Shown here: one piece after another, positions 54,381 through 63,970 of the stretch | How positions within the stretch are numbered: the first letter of the stretch is position 1 | Layout: each line of letters starts with the position of its first letter | Source of the DNA: Pseudomonas bharatica CSV86 | Lineage (GTDB): Bacteria; Pseudomonadota; Gammaproteobacteria; Pseudomonadales; Pseudomonadaceae | Reading direction: 5' to 3' | Assembly: GCF_000319305.2 (NCBI RefSeq) | Contig: NZ_AMWJ02000001.1 | Coordinates: 1,775,001 to 1,839,000 of the forward strand | Length of the DNA stretch: 64,000 nucleotides | The notes under the pieces: generated by a model | What the model was told of the DNA's origin: nothing | The model's input: only the letters and a program-made list of their open reading frames with translations | The model's database searches: none | Translations under genes and position numbers: made by a program

Positions 54381-55453
54381 TCAACGGCCAAGAATGGTGA
54401 GTGCTTGTTCGGCGAGCGTGCGGGTGAGTTCTGCAGCAGGTCGTTCGATGCCGAGGCGCAATGCCTGGCCGGACCACAGGTTGCTGAAATCGCTGTTGCC
54501 CGCTGGCTCGCTTAGCGCCCGGATCGGCATCAAGGCGCCACCGGCCAGGGGGAAGGCCGGGGCCAGCTCACTCATCGGGCCCAGTTCACGCATGATGCGG
54601 TTGCAGATACCCCGGCCGGGCGTCCGGTAAACAGGTTGGTCAGCGCTGTGTCGCTTTCCCGTGCGGTATGCAGGGCCCTGCGGTGCATGGCGGAAACCTT
54701 GGCCTCCGGACAGAACAGATAGGCGGTGCCCAGTTGCACCGCTGCCGCACCGAGCACGAAGGCTGCGGCGATGCCCCGGGCGTCGCCGATGCCGCCGGCG
54801 GCAATCACCGGCACGCGCACCGCGTCGGCGATCTGCGGGACCAGCGCCAGGGTACCGACCTGGCTGTTCAGGTCTTCGCTGAGAAACATCCCGCGATGGC
54901 CGCCGGCTTCGTAGCCCATGGCGATGATCGCGTCGCAGCCGTGCTGCTCCAGCCACAAGGCTTCGCTGACCGTGGTGGCGCTGGACAGCACCCGGGCCCC
55001 GGTCGCCTTGACCCGGGCCAGCAGGCGCGGCTGCGGCAGGCCGAAATGGAAACTGACCACCTCGGGCTTGTATTCCTCCACCAGCGCGCAGGCACTATCG
55101 TCGAACGGCGCGCGGCTGGACACCGGTGTCGGCGCCTCGAAGTCGGCACCGACTTCCTCGTAGTAGGGTCTGAGCGCTGCTTTCCAGCGCGCTATGCGCG
55201 CCGGATCGTCGGGCGGTGGGGTGTGGCAGAAGAAGTTCAGGTTGAGCGGGCCACGGCTGGCCTGGCGGAAGGCTTGCAGTTCCTGGCGGATCTGCTCGGG
55301 GCCGAGCATAGCGCAAGGCAGGGAGCCCAGGCCGCCGGCCTCGCTCACGGCGATCGCCATGGCCGAGCCGGTGGCACCGGCCATCGGTGCCTGGAGAATC
55401 GGCAGATCAATTGCCAACAGATCGAGGATGCGTGAATCCGGCCAGCGGCTCAT
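54381..55453 (-). pseudogene. NAD(P)H-dependent flavin oxidoreductase / nitronate monooxygenase, with an apparent 1-nt frameshift
   Basis: This is an NMO/2-nitropropane-dioxygenase TIM barrel: PILQAPMAGATG, SFHFGLPQ, GCDAIIAMGYEAGGHRG and PVIAAGGIGDARG are present. The first frame runs from ATG 55453 and loses homology after FTGRPA. One base added near 54614-54617 gives RGICNRIMRELGPM and continues to 54381, about 357 residues, the normal length. It probably detoxifies alkyl nitronates. Confidence 0.85.
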
Positions 55454-55486
55454 TACTCGTGAACTCCTCTACGACGGCCAGCGACC

Positions 55487-55657
55487 TCAGAGTGCCTTGC
55501 TGACCTGGATATCGGTGATTTTGTCGGCGTCGTCGCCGTGGATCTTGCGCAGCGCTTGCTGCGCCTGTTCCAGCGAATTGTCCGCAAGGACGGCGAAATC
55601 CCAGCGGCGTTCGCCGTCGAGCTTGTACTTGATGACGTATTTGATGTTGGTACTCAT
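55487..55657 (-). CDS. Small conserved-type hypothetical protein (56 aa)
   Basis: This is a 56-residue protein starting STNIKYVIKYKLDGERRWDF and ending DIQVSKAL. It is charged and has no signal peptide. It lies between the NMO and DUF1883 genes on the same strand with short gaps, and its amino-acid mix looks coding. The ribosome site is weak. The function is unknown. Confidence 0.65.
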   Translation of the reverse strand: MSTNIKYVIKYKLDGERRWDFAVLADNSLEQAQQALRKIHGDDADKITDIQVSKAL

Positions 55658-55664
55658 GGGGCTT

Positions 55665-55967
55665 TTATCTCAACTGCGACGATGAACGACGGATGATCTT
55701 GATCTTGTGGGTGAAGGCCGGCTTGCGCGTCACCGAGATCGGCCGTTGGGTCACGGTATCGATGGTGATGTTCCAGAAACCGGTACTCGGCACGGTGATT
55801 TTGGCCGGGAAGCGGTCGAACGCGCCGCCATGGTAGGTATGGCGCCCGCCATTCTTGAAACTGCGGAAATTGGCGTCGTTCATCAGGCGGATATTGCAGC
55901 GCTGGGAGCACTCGATAACGACGATATCGTCTTCGTTCAGATGCTCGCGCTGGTGTACGAATTTCAT
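55665..55967 (-). CDS. DUF1883 family protein
   Basis: This is a 100-residue protein with the DUF1883 pattern MKFVHQREHLNEDDIVVIEC, CNIRLMNDANF, GGRHTYHGGAFDRFPAKI and FWNITID. A DUF1883 domain is a small beta-rich fold also found fused to TIR domains in other bacteria; here it stands alone. It lies 7 nt upstream of the 56-aa gene. Confidence 0.85.
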   Translation of the reverse strand: MKFVHQREHLNEDDIVVIECSQRCNIRLMNDANFRSFKNGGRHTYHGGAFDRFPAKITVPSTGFWNITIDTVTQRPISVTRKPAFTHKIKIIRRSSSQLR

Positions 55968-56128
55968 GTAGCGGCTCCGCAAGGGATATTTCGGCAAAGC
56001 GGCACGATAACAGAAGCGTGGGAGAGGAATGTAGGACTCGTCACATTCCTTACGATAAATCTGACATTCAAGGGAGCAAATTGGCCTACTAGCGGTCTGA
56101 GGTTTTTTATATGCAGGAGCGGTTCTCG

Positions 56129-56482
56129 ATGAAATGGTTTGTATCTGCCTTGGCACTGACGCTGACCGGTTGTGCCAGTGTGGCCGAGCTGGAACAGAGC
56201 CCTGAAACCCTCGACGTGATTTCCGGCAAATCGCCCGAGCAGTACCTGACATGCGTGCAGGAGCACTTGAAGGACAGCCGTGACCCCTTGCAGGTAACTC
56301 GAGGCGAGAAGAATTCGATCCGGGTGATCGTCCCGCAGAAGCTGTCCGACGCCCCTGCCGCGGTGATGAACATCAATGAACGCTCCAATGGCAGCGCGAT
56401 CAAGCTGCACGAGCGTCTGAACAACTTCCCGCTGCGCCTTTCCGACGTCAACAACGCCGCGACCCAGTGCATTTCGGGCTGA
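56129..56482 (+). CDS. Small putative lipoprotein
   Basis: This is a 117-residue protein. ATG 56129 (AGGAG upstream) gives a signal with lipobox LTGC. The mature part contains SPEQYLTCVQEHLKDSRDP and a C-terminal Cys. No named domain was recognised. An in-frame ATG at 56111 is less likely because it spoils the signal. Confidence 0.75.
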   Translation: MKWFVSALALTLTGCASVAELEQSPETLDVISGKSPEQYLTCVQEHLKDSRDPLQVTRGEKNSIRVIVPQKLSDAPAAVMNINERSNGSAIKLHERLNNFPLRLSDVNNAATQCISG

Positions 56483-56512
56483 TACCAGCCCTCTGGTGAA
56501 CACTACAAGACC

Positions 56513-56617
56513 CTGTGAGAGCTGGCTTTTCGGATCGCCGCACCGCAGCGATGAGTCCGGCACTGACGGTGATGTTGTCAGGCCTGGCCCTATCGCCGTC
56601 AAGCCAGCTCCCACAGG
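56513..56617. repeat. Diverged REP doublet
   Basis: CTGTGAGAGCTGGCTT and AAGCCAGCTCCCACAG face each other around GCACTGACGGTGATGTTGTC. The left arm is degenerate (TTTCGGATCGCCGCACCGCA inserted). It occupies most of the 56483-56782 gap. Confidence 0.75.
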
Positions 56618-56782
56618 TTTTTGTGCCGTCCTTGAAATTCCCCCTCGTTAATCGATTCACCGATCCAAATGCCCTTTTCTGGTGCTTTCCGGCGTTGTAG
56701 TGGCTGAACAATAGCCCTACTATCCATAGGCTTATATTTTTTGAGTCTAAGCATATAACCAGAAGAAAAAGGGAATGCCGTG

Positions 56783-57427
56783 ATGATCACAGTGGATCGA
56801 ATCCTGATCAGTAGCCTGTTGTTGTTTTCTCTGCCGGCCGCGCATGCCGACCCGGGCCAGAAGATCCTTGCCCAGGGAGGCGCCAATCCCGCCGCCATGG
56901 CCTGCCAAGGCTGCCATGGCCCGGATGGTTTGGGCCTGGCCGCCGCCGGTTTTCCACGACTGGCAGGGCTCCCGACCGGCTACCTGAGCAAGCAGTTGCG
57001 CGATTTCCGCGACGGTACGCGCAGGAACCCGATCATGGAGCCGCTGGCCAAGGCCTTGGGCGATGATGAAATCGCCGCCGTGAGCCAGACCCTGGCGGCC
57101 ATGCCAGCTCCTGTGGCGCCCGGCAGCCGGCGTCAGCAGATGGCCAGCGATCCGACCGAACAACTGGCCCTGTACGGCGACTGGAGCCGGCAGATCCCCG
57201 GCTGCGTGCAATGCCATGGCCCGGGTGGCGTTGGCGTCGGCGAGCACTTCCCGCCACTGGCCCGGCAGCCGGCCACCTACCTGGTCGCGCAGCTCAACGC
57301 CTGGCGCGACGGCAGTCGTCACAACGATCCGAATCAATTGATGGTGGGCGTGGCCAAGGCCATGACCGATGACGAGGTCAAGGCGATCGCCGAGTACTTC
57401 GCCGCTGGACAGGAGGCCAGGCCATGA
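56783..57427 (+). CDS. tsdB: Dihaem cytochrome c (TsdB-like)
   Basis: This is a 214-residue periplasmic protein. A signal peptide (about 1-23, AHA-DP) precedes two c-type haem sites, CQGCH and CVQCH, in a c4-like tandem. Met-containing segments (NPIMEPLAKAL; LMVGVAKAM) provide distal ligands. It overlaps tsdA by 4 nt. In TsdBA pairs TsdB accepts electrons from TsdA. A GTG one codon upstream is the alternative start. Confidence 0.83.
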   Translation: MITVDRILISSLLLFSLPAAHADPGQKILAQGGANPAAMACQGCHGPDGLGLAAAGFPRLAGLPTGYLSKQLRDFRDGTRRNPIMEPLAKALGDDEIAAVSQTLAAMPAPVAPGSRRQQMASDPTEQLALYGDWSRQIPGCVQCHGPGGVGVGEHFPPLARQPATYLVAQLNAWRDGSRHNDPNQLMVGVAKAMTDDEVKAIAEYFAAGQEARP

Positions 57428-58338
57428 AAGCAATCGTTTGTACCGCATTGGCCTGCGCGCTGGGTTCGGCTCATGCCGCACAGGTGGCCATGGAAGACCA
57501 ATCGCAACTGAAGGTGCCGCCGGCCAGCCAGGCTCCGGTCTTCATGCCACCGGCGCAAAGCGAACTGCCTGACAACGCGTTCGGGAAGATGGTCAGGGAT
57601 GGCTATGCGCTGTTTGTCGATACCCAACGCCTGGCGCCGGCGTATGTCGGCAACGGCATGAAGTGCAGCAATTGCCACCTCGACCAGGGCCGCATGGCGC
57701 ATTCCGCGCCGCTGTGGGGCGCCTATCCGATGTATCCGGCGTACCGCAAGAAGAACGACAAGGTGAACACCTACGCCGAGCGCATCCAGGGCTGTTTCCA
57801 GTTCAGCATGAACGGCAAGGCGCCTGCGGCTGACAGCCATGAGATCAGCGTATTGTCGGTGTATTCCTACTGGCTGGCCAGCAAGGCCCAGATCGGTGTC
57901 GAGCCGCCGGGTCGCGGCTATCCCGATGTCGCCCAGCCTGCGGGTGGCTACGACATCGCTCGGGGCAAGCAGGTCTACCAACAACAATGCGCCCTCTGCC
58001 ACGGCGCTGATGGCGAGGGACAAAAGGTCGCCGATGATTACGTGATGCCACCGCTGTGGGGCAAGGACTCCTACAACTGGGGCGCGGGCATGCACCGGAT
58101 CAACACGGCGGCGTCCTTCATCAAGTACAACATGCCCCTGGGCAAGCCCGGCAGCCTCAGCGACCAGCAGGCGTGGGATGTTGCGGCCTATATCAACAAG
58201 CACGAGCGGCCGCAGGATCCCAGGCTGGTGGAGGGTTCGGTGGAGAAAACCCGGCTGAAGTTCCATGCCAACGACGGGGTCAACCTGTACGGTCAGACGG
58301 TGGAGGGTGTGCTTGTCGGACAGGGCACGGGCAAGTAG
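57424..58338 (+). CDS. tsdA: Thiosulfate dehydrogenase (tetrathionate-forming), dihaem cytochrome
   Basis: This is a 304-residue protein. A signal peptide precedes haem site 1 CSNCH (81-85) and site 2 CALCH (189-193). ERIQGCFQFSMNG carries Cys124, the unusual cysteine ligand of the TsdA active-site haem, and YPAYRKKNDKVNTYAERI is the family hallmark. It oxidises two thiosulfates to tetrathionate (reversible in some species). Confidence 0.88.
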   Translation: MKAIVCTALACALGSAHAAQVAMEDQSQLKVPPASQAPVFMPPAQSELPDNAFGKMVRDGYALFVDTQRLAPAYVGNGMKCSNCHLDQGRMAHSAPLWGAYPMYPAYRKKNDKVNTYAERIQGCFQFSMNGKAPAADSHEISVLSVYSYWLASKAQIGVEPPGRGYPDVAQPAGGYDIARGKQVYQQQCALCHGADGEGQKVADDYVMPPLWGKDSYNWGAGMHRINTAASFIKYNMPLGKPGSLSDQQAWDVAAYINKHERPQDPRLVEGSVEKTRLKFHANDGVNLYGQTVEGVLVGQGTGK

Positions 58339-58363
58339 TCGATCAGCCTGAAAAACGATGATC

Positions 58364-58400
58364 AGGGCGCCCTTTCCCATGCGGGAAATGGCGCCTTTTT
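58364..58400 (+). terminator. Terminator after tsdA
   Basis: GGCGCCCTTTCCC and GGGAAATGGCGCC pair with one mismatch around ATGC and are followed by TTTTT. Confidence 0.8.
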
Positions 58401-58569
58401 GTCGCTGGAATACTGGCGCATGGCCAATAATTTCAAGCCGTGGGAACTATCTCCCCACGGATTTCTCTATGATGGCAGCGGGCGCGGCCGGGCGGGGCAT
58501 TGTAAGCTTGATGCCGCCTGATTAGACTGCGCCGAATTTCGTACGCACAGCCCTTCGTTAAGGACTTTT

Positions 58570-59409
58570 ATGATCAAGAAATGCTTGTTCCCGGCAGCCG
58601 GCTACGGCACTCGCTTCCTGCCAGCAACCAAAGCCATGCCCAAGGAAATGCTGCCGGTGGTCAACAAGCCACTGATCCAGTACGGCGTCGAAGAAGCCCT
58701 CGAGGCCGGCCTGACCGAAATCTCCATCGTCACCGGTCGTGGCAAGCGTGCCCTGGAAGACCACTTCGACATCAGCTACGAGCTGGAAACCCAGATCAAG
58801 GGTACCGACAAGGAAAAATACCTGGTTGGAATCCGTCGCCTGCTGGACGAATGCTCTTTCTCCTACACCCGTCAGACCGAGATGAAGGGCCTGGGTCACG
58901 CCATCCTGACCGGCCGTCCGCTGATCGGTGACGAGCCATTCGCCGTGGTCCTGGCCGACGACTTGTGCGTCAACCTCGACGACGACGGCGTGCTGACCCA
59001 GATGGTCAAGCTCTACAAGCAGTTCCGCTGCTCGATCGTCGCCATCCAGGAAGTCGATCCGCAGGAAACCAACAAGTATGGCGTCATCGCCGGCGAAATG
59101 ATCCGTGACGACATCTACCGCGTCCACAGCATGGTCGAGAAACCGAAGCCGGAAGATGCGCCGTCGAACCTCGCCATCATCGGTCGCTACATCCTGACTC
59201 CGGACATCTTCGACCTGATCGAGCAGACCGAGCCGGGCAAGGGTGGTGAAATCCAGATAACCGATGCCCTGATGAAGCAGGCCCAGAACGGCTGCGTTAT
59301 GGCCTACAAGTTCAAAGGCAAGCGTTTCGACTGCGGTGGCGCCGAAGGCTACATCGAGGCAACCAACTTCTGCTTCGAGAACTTCTACAAGACCGGTAAG
59401 GCCTACTGA
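58570..59409 (+). CDS. galU: UTP-glucose-1-phosphate uridylyltransferase
   Basis: This is a 279-residue nucleotidyltransferase making UDP-glucose for polysaccharides and LPS. It has the nucleotide-binding GYGTRFLPATKAMPKEMLPV and the downstream Lys/Asp features (VLADDLCVN, EKPKPEDAPSNLAIIGRYIL). AAGGAC precedes the ATG. Confidence 0.96.
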   Translation: MIKKCLFPAAGYGTRFLPATKAMPKEMLPVVNKPLIQYGVEEALEAGLTEISIVTGRGKRALEDHFDISYELETQIKGTDKEKYLVGIRRLLDECSFSYTRQTEMKGLGHAILTGRPLIGDEPFAVVLADDLCVNLDDDGVLTQMVKLYKQFRCSIVAIQEVDPQETNKYGVIAGEMIRDDIYRVHSMVEKPKPEDAPSNLAIIGRYILTPDIFDLIEQTEPGKGGEIQITDALMKQAQNGCVMAYKFKGKRFDCGGAEGYIEATNFCFENFYKTGKAY

Positions 59410-59426
59410 GTTCCGACCGCTACCGA

Positions 59427-59458
59427 CAAAACGCCCGATCTCCGTATCGGGCGTTTTG
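59427..59458. terminator. Bidirectional terminator after galU
   Basis: CAAAACGCCCGAT-CTCCGT-ATCGGGCGTTTTG is a 13-bp perfect stem between converging genes. Confidence 0.85.
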
Positions 59459-59467
59459 CTTTGTGGC

Positions 59468-59635
59468 TCACGCACGCAGGGTGCGCGGCTTGCGGGTTGT
59501 CTGCGCGATGCAACAGACCCAGCGGTGATTGCGACGATACGGCGCGCGAATGAAGTTGATGTCGGCCAGCAGGCGCATGCCGCGTTTTTTCAGGGCTTCG
59601 GTCAGTAGTACGAGTGTCTCTGCTTCGATAGTCAT
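59468..59635 (-). CDS. Small basic hypothetical protein (55 aa)
   Basis: This is a 55-residue protein starting TIEAETLVLLTEALKKRGMR and ending RKPRTLRA. It is Arg-rich with WVCC near the C-terminus. GAGG lies 8 nt before the ATG at 59635. It sits convergently between galU and gor and shares galU's terminator. The function is unknown. Confidence 0.65.
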   Translation of the reverse strand: MTIEAETLVLLTEALKKRGMRLLADINFIRAPYRRNHRWVCCIAQTTRKPRTLRA

Positions 59636-59800
59636 CGCTATACCTCGTCAGATTACTGCGTTCACAAGGGTTGACTGGGCCGACTCCGTATGGATTCATT
59701 TTTTTGACTTGGGCGACAGCTTTTCAATCGTCAGTGTTCCAGACCCTTTTGTTTATGGCGTTAACAGGCGCTATGCTGGCGCACTGCCGAGGAGAGAGAC

Positions 59801-61156
59801 ATGGCCTACGATTTTGATCTGTTTGTGATTGGTGCCGGTTCCGGCGGTGTGCGTGCCTCGCGTTTTGCCGCAGGCTTCGGCGCCCGGGTGGCGGTAGCGG
59901 AGAGTCGCTACCTGGGCGGCACCTGTGTCAACGTCGGCTGTGTGCCGAAGAAGCTGTTGGTATACGGCGCGCACTACTCCGATGAGTTCGAGCAGGCCTC
60001 CGGTTTCGGCTGGTCGCTGGAAGATGCCCAGTTCGACTGGGCACAACTGATCGCCAACAAGAACCGCGAGATCCAGCGCCTCAACGGTATCTATCGCAAC
60101 CTTCTGGTCAACAGTGGCGTGACCCTGCTGGAAGGCCATGCACGGATTACCGCGCCCCATGAAGTGGAAGTCGAGGGCAAGCGCTACTCGGCCAGGCACA
60201 TCCTGATCGCCACCGGCGGCTGGCCGCAGATTCCGGACATCCCCGGACGCGAACTGGCCATCAGCTCCAACGAAGCGTTCTACCTCAAGGATCTCCCCAG
60301 GCGCGTGCTGGTTGTCGGCGGTGGCTACATTGCGGTCGAATTCGCCGGCATCTTCCACGGGCTGGGCGCCGATACCACCTTGCTCTATCGCGGCGACCTG
60401 TTCCTGCGAGGTTTCGACGGCTCGGTACGGACCCATCTGAAGGAAGAGCTGGAGAAACGCGGTCTGAACCTTCAGTTCAACGCCGACATCGCACGCATCG
60501 ACCGGCAGGACGACGGCAGCCTCAAGGCGACCCTGGTGGACGGTCGCGAGTTGGTCGTCGACTGCGTGTTCTATGCCACCGGGCGCCGTCCGATGCTGGA
60601 CAACCTGGGCCTGGAGAACACCGAGGTACAACTGGACGAGCGTGGCTTCGTCCGGGTCGACGACAAGTTCCAGACCGACGAATCCTCCATCCTCGCCATC
60701 GGCGATGTGATCGGTCGCGTGCAACTGACGCCGGTGGCGCTGGCCGAAGGCATGGCGGTGGCGCGGCGGCTGTTCAAACCGGAGGAATACCGCCCGGTGG
60801 ACTACGCCAATATCCCTACGGCGGTGTTCAGCCAGCCGTCGATCGGGACGGTTGGCCTGACCGAGGAGCAGGCACTGCAGGCGGGGCACTCGCTGAAGAT
60901 CTTCGAGAGCCGTTTCCGCCCGATGAAACTGACCCTTACCGAGGTCCAGGAAAAGACCCTGATGAAGCTGGTGGTCGACGCCGACAGCGACCGCGTGCTC
61001 GGCTGCCATATGGTTGGCCCGGAGGCGGGCGAAATCATCCAGGGCCTGGGCATCGCACTGAAGGCGGGTGCGACCAAGCAGCAGTTCGACGACACCATCG
61101 GCGTCCATCCGACGGCAGCGGAAGAATTCGTCACCATGCGCACCGTGACCCGCTGA
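59801..61156 (+). CDS. gor: Glutathione-disulfide reductase
   Basis: This is a 451-residue FAD/NADPH disulfide reductase. FAD-binding [10 protein letters not shown], redox pair [13 protein letters not shown] (Cys42/Cys47), NADPH-binding [13 protein letters not shown] and the C-terminal catalytic HPTAAEE are all present. GGAGAG precedes the ATG. It keeps glutathione reduced in the cytoplasm. Confidence 0.96.
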   Translation: MAYDFDLFVIGAGSGGVRASRFAAGFGARVAVAESRYLGGTCVNVGCVPKKLLVYGAHYSDEFEQASGFGWSLEDAQFDWAQLIANKNREIQRLNGIYRNLLVNSGVTLLEGHARITAPHEVEVEGKRYSARHILIATGGWPQIPDIPGRELAISSNEAFYLKDLPRRVLVVGGGYIAVEFAGIFHGLGADTTLLYRGDLFLRGFDGSVRTHLKEELEKRGLNLQFNADIARIDRQDDGSLKATLVDGRELVVDCVFYATGRRPMLDNLGLENTEVQLDERGFVRVDDKFQTDESSILAIGDVIGRVQLTPVALAEGMAVARRLFKPEEYRPVDYANIPTAVFSQPSIGTVGLTEEQALQAGHSLKIFESRFRPMKLTLTEVQEKTLMKLVVDADSDRVLGCHMVGPEAGEIIQGLGIALKAGATKQQFDDTIGVHPTAAEEFVTMRTVTR

Positions 61157-61173
61157 CCCGAAGCCAACACAAA

Positions 61174-61264
61174 CCCTGTGGGAGCTGGCTTGCCAGCAAT
61201 GAGGCCGGCACTGACAAAGATGTTGTCAGCTCTGGCCCTATCGCTGGCAAGCCAGCTCCCACAG
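61174..61264. repeat. REP doublet (REPIN)
   Basis: CTGTGGGAGCTGGCTTGCCA and the inverse GGCAAGCCAGCTCCCACAG flank a second small inverted repeat, CTGACAAAGATGTTGTCAG. It lies between gor and ahpC. Confidence 0.88.
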
Positions 61265-61414
61265 AGATCTCCGCAAGTCTCTACAACTTCTATTAATACC
61301 CACCGGCTATAGCCAAAACCAATCACCAACATCATTTTTGCCAATGAGCATTGATCGGCTCTATTGGCTAGGATTCCTCCATCAAGTTTTTCCAACCCTG
61401 AAGGAGCGATACCG

Positions 61415-61978
61415 ATGCCAATCATCAACAGCCAGGTCAAACCGTTCACCGCAACCGCTTACCACAACGGCAACTTCGTTCAGGTTTCCGACGCCGATCT
61501 GAAAGGCAAGTGGTCCGTAGTGTTCTTCTACCCAGCCGACTTCACCTTCGTGTGCCCGACCGAGCTGGGCGACCTGGCCGACAACTACGCCGAGTTCCAG
61601 AAGCTGGGCGTGGAAATCTACGGTGTGTCCACCGACACTCACTTCACCCACAAAGCCTGGCATGACACTTCCGAAACCATCGGCAAGATCCAGTACCCGC
61701 TGATCGGTGACCCGACTCACCTCATCTCGCGCAACTTCGACGTGCTGATCGAAGAAGCCGGCCTGGCTGACCGCGGTACCTTCGTGATCAACCCTGAAGG
61801 CCAGATCAAGATCGTCGAACTGAACGACGGCGGTGTCGGCCGCGATGCCAGCGAGCTGCTGCGCAAGGTCAAGGCTGCCCAGTACGTCGCTGCCCACCCA
61901 GGCGAAGTCTGCCCGGCCAAGTGGAAAGAAGGCGAAGCCACCCTGGCCCCATCGCTGGACCTGGTCGGCAAGATCTAA
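61415..61978 (+). CDS. ahpC: Alkyl hydroperoxide reductase, peroxiredoxin subunit
   Basis: This is a 187-residue typical 2-Cys peroxiredoxin (AhpC/Prx1). FTFVCPTE holds the peroxidatic Cys47 and EVCPAKW the resolving Cys166. AAGGAG precedes the ATG at 61415. It reduces H2O2, organic peroxides and peroxynitrite, with AhpF as reductant. OxyR control is the family rule; I did not find a clean OxyR site by eye. Confidence 0.96.
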   Translation: MPIINSQVKPFTATAYHNGNFVQVSDADLKGKWSVVFFYPADFTFVCPTELGDLADNYAEFQKLGVEIYGVSTDTHFTHKAWHDTSETIGKIQYPLIGDPTHLISRNFDVLIEEAGLADRGTFVINPEGQIKIVELNDGGVGRDASELLRKVKAAQYVAAHPGEVCPAKWKEGEATLAPSLDLVGKI

Positions 61979-62037
61979 GCCGGTCATGACGAAGTCGAGG
62001 GCGGTCATCCGCACCTGATTGCAGTACCCGCCCCGCA

Positions 62038-62073
62038 CAAACGCCCGGGCGCTTTCGCCCGGGCGTTTGCATT
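62038..62073 (+). terminator. Terminator/attenuator between ahpC and ahpF
   Basis: CAAACGCCCGGGC-GCTTTC-GCCCGGGCGTTTG is a perfect 13-bp stem followed by a short T-containing stretch. It should lower ahpF expression relative to ahpC. Confidence 0.75.
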
Positions 62074-62102
62074 TACACCGATTGAAAAAAGGAATCGCCC
62101 GT

Positions 62103-63665
62103 ATGTTGGACGCCACGCTTAAAACTCAGTTGAAAGCCTACCTGGAGCGGGTCACCCAGCCGATCGAGATCGTCGCTTCCCTCGATGACGGCGCGAAGTC
62201 CCGCGAACTCCACGACCTGCTGCGCGAAATTGCCAGCCTGTCGAGCCTCATTACCCTGCGCGAGGACGGCACTGACGCCCGCGTCCCGTCGTTCTCGCTC
62301 AATCGCCCCAATGGTGAAATCAGCCTGCGCTTCGCCGGCATCCCCATGGGCCACGAATTCACCTCCCTGGTCCTCGCCCTGCTGCAGGTCGGCGGGCACC
62401 CGTCCAAGGCCAGCGCCGAGCTGATCGAACAGATCGCCGGGCTGGAAGGGGAGTTCAACTTCGAAACCTACTTCTCGCTGTCGTGCCAGAACTGCCCGGA
62501 CGTGGTCCAGGCGCTGAACCTGATGGCGGTGCTCAACCCCAACGTGCGTCATGTCGCCATCGACGGTGCGCTGTTCCAGGCCGAAGTGGAATCGCGCCAG
62601 GTGATGGCGGTGCCGAGCGTGTACCTCAACGGTGAAGTCTTCGGCCAGGGCCGCATGGGCCTGGAAGAAATCGTCGCCAAGCTGGACACCGGCTCCAGCG
62701 CCCGCCAGGCGGACAAGCTGAACGCCAAGGACGCCTTCGATGTGCTGGTGATCGGTGGTGGTCCCGCAGGTGCGGCGGCGGCGATCTATGCAGCGCGCAA
62801 GGGCATCCGCACCGGTGTCGCGGCCGAGCGTTTCGGCGGCCAGGTGCTGGACACCATGGCCATCGAGAACTTCATCTCGGTGCAGGAAACCGAAGGCCCG
62901 AAACTGGCCACGGCGCTGGAGGAACACGTCAAGCAGTATGACGTCGACATCATGAACCTGCAGCGTGCCGACGCCTTGCTGCCCGCCACCGACGGCGGCC
63001 TGCACCAGGTGCGTATGAACAGCGGCGCGACCCTCAAGGCGAAAACCGTGATCCTCGCCACTGGTGCCCGTTGGCGCGAAATGAACGTACCGGGCGAGAA
63101 GGAATACCGCAGCCGCGGCGTGGCCTACTGCCCGCACTGCGACGGCCCGCTGTTCAAGGGCAAGCGCGTGGCGGTGATCGGCGGGGGCAACTCCGGCGTG
63201 GAAGCGGCCATCGACCTGGCCGGTATCGTCGCCCAGGTGACCCTGATCGAGTTCGACAGCCAGTTGCGCGCCGATGCCGTGCTGCAACGCAAGCTGCACA
63301 GCCTGCCCAACGTCAAGGTCATCACCAGCGCCCTGACCACCGAGGTGCTGGGTGATGGGCAGAAGGTCAACGGCCTGCGCTACAAGGACCGCACCAGCGA
63401 TGCCGAGCATGAGCTGGCGCTGGAAGGGATCTTCGTGCAGATCGGCCTGCTGCCGAATACCGACTGGCTGAAAGGCACTGTCGAGTTGACCCCGCGTGGC
63501 GAGATCATCGTCGATGCCAAGGGCCAGACCAACATCCCGGGTGTGTTCGCAGCGGGTGACGTGACGACCGTCCCGTACAAGCAGATCGTGATTGCGGTGG
63601 GCGAGGGGGCCAAGGCTTCGTTGGCGGCGTTCGATCACCTGATCCGCACCTCTGCGCCAGCCTGA
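62103..63665 (+). CDS. ahpF: Alkyl hydroperoxide reductase subunit F
   Basis: This is a 520-residue flavoprotein. The N-terminal double-thioredoxin-like domain has CQNC (128/131) and the thioredoxin-reductase-like part has [21 protein letters not shown] (343/346) and the terminal [10 protein letters not shown]. It transfers electrons from NAD(P)H to AhpC. Confidence 0.96.
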   Translation: MLDATLKTQLKAYLERVTQPIEIVASLDDGAKSRELHDLLREIASLSSLITLREDGTDARVPSFSLNRPNGEISLRFAGIPMGHEFTSLVLALLQVGGHPSKASAELIEQIAGLEGEFNFETYFSLSCQNCPDVVQALNLMAVLNPNVRHVAIDGALFQAEVESRQVMAVPSVYLNGEVFGQGRMGLEEIVAKLDTGSSARQADKLNAKDAFDVLVIGGGPAGAAAAIYAARKGIRTGVAAERFGGQVLDTMAIENFISVQETEGPKLATALEEHVKQYDVDIMNLQRADALLPATDGGLHQVRMNSGATLKAKTVILATGARWREMNVPGEKEYRSRGVAYCPHCDGPLFKGKRVAVIGGGNSGVEAAIDLAGIVAQVTLIEFDSQLRADAVLQRKLHSLPNVKVITSALTTEVLGDGQKVNGLRYKDRTSDAEHELALEGIFVQIGLLPNTDWLKGTVELTPRGEIIVDAKGQTNIPGVFAAGDVTTVPYKQIVIAVGEGAKASLAAFDHLIRTSAPA

Positions 63666-63689
63666 CTGGCCTCATCGCTGGCAAGCCAG

Positions 63690-63832
63690 CTCCCACAGGG
63701 ACCGCGTGCACCGCTGAACCTGTGGGGGGCTTGCCAGCGAGGATCTCCCAGACAATAAAAATCCCGGCCAATGGACCGGGATTTTTTCATTCACCGCCGC
63801 TTTTAATGTGCCTTGGCGGCCTTGTTAAGATC
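63690..63832. repeat. Direct duplication, copy 1
   Basis: About 143 bp resemble 63857-64000 at roughly 80% by eye: a REP arm with GACCGCGTGCACCGCTGAACC, a hairpin terminator and a minus-strand gene end. This copy has a deletion in the REP arm (TGTGGGGGGC). Read on the minus strand, 63803-63832 encodes DLNKAAKAH-stop. Confidence 0.75.
63756..63788 (-). terminator. Terminator hairpin in duplication copy 1
   Basis: AAAATCCCGG / CCGGGATTTT is flanked by A and T tracts. It is duplicated at 63926-63957. Confidence 0.75.
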
Positions 63833-63925
63833 ACCCTCCACACACAGGTATCCGCCCTCCCACAGCGACCGCGTGCACCGCTGAACCTGTGGGAGCTGGC
63901 TTGCCAGCGATGATCTCCCAGCCAA

Positions 63926-63957
63926 TAAAAATCCCGGCCATTGGAGCGGGATTTTTC
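63926..63957 (-). terminator. Terminator of the gene entering at the right edge
   Basis: AAAAATCCCG / CGGGATTTTT lies 14 nt downstream of the partial minus-strand stop codon. Confidence 0.75.
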
Positions 63958-63970
63958 ATTCATCGCTGCT

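Noticed and set aside
61290..61414. OxyR binding site upstream of ahpC
   Set aside because: Scattered ATAG/CTAT-like tetramers are present, but the spacing does not match the four-part consensus well enough to claim it.
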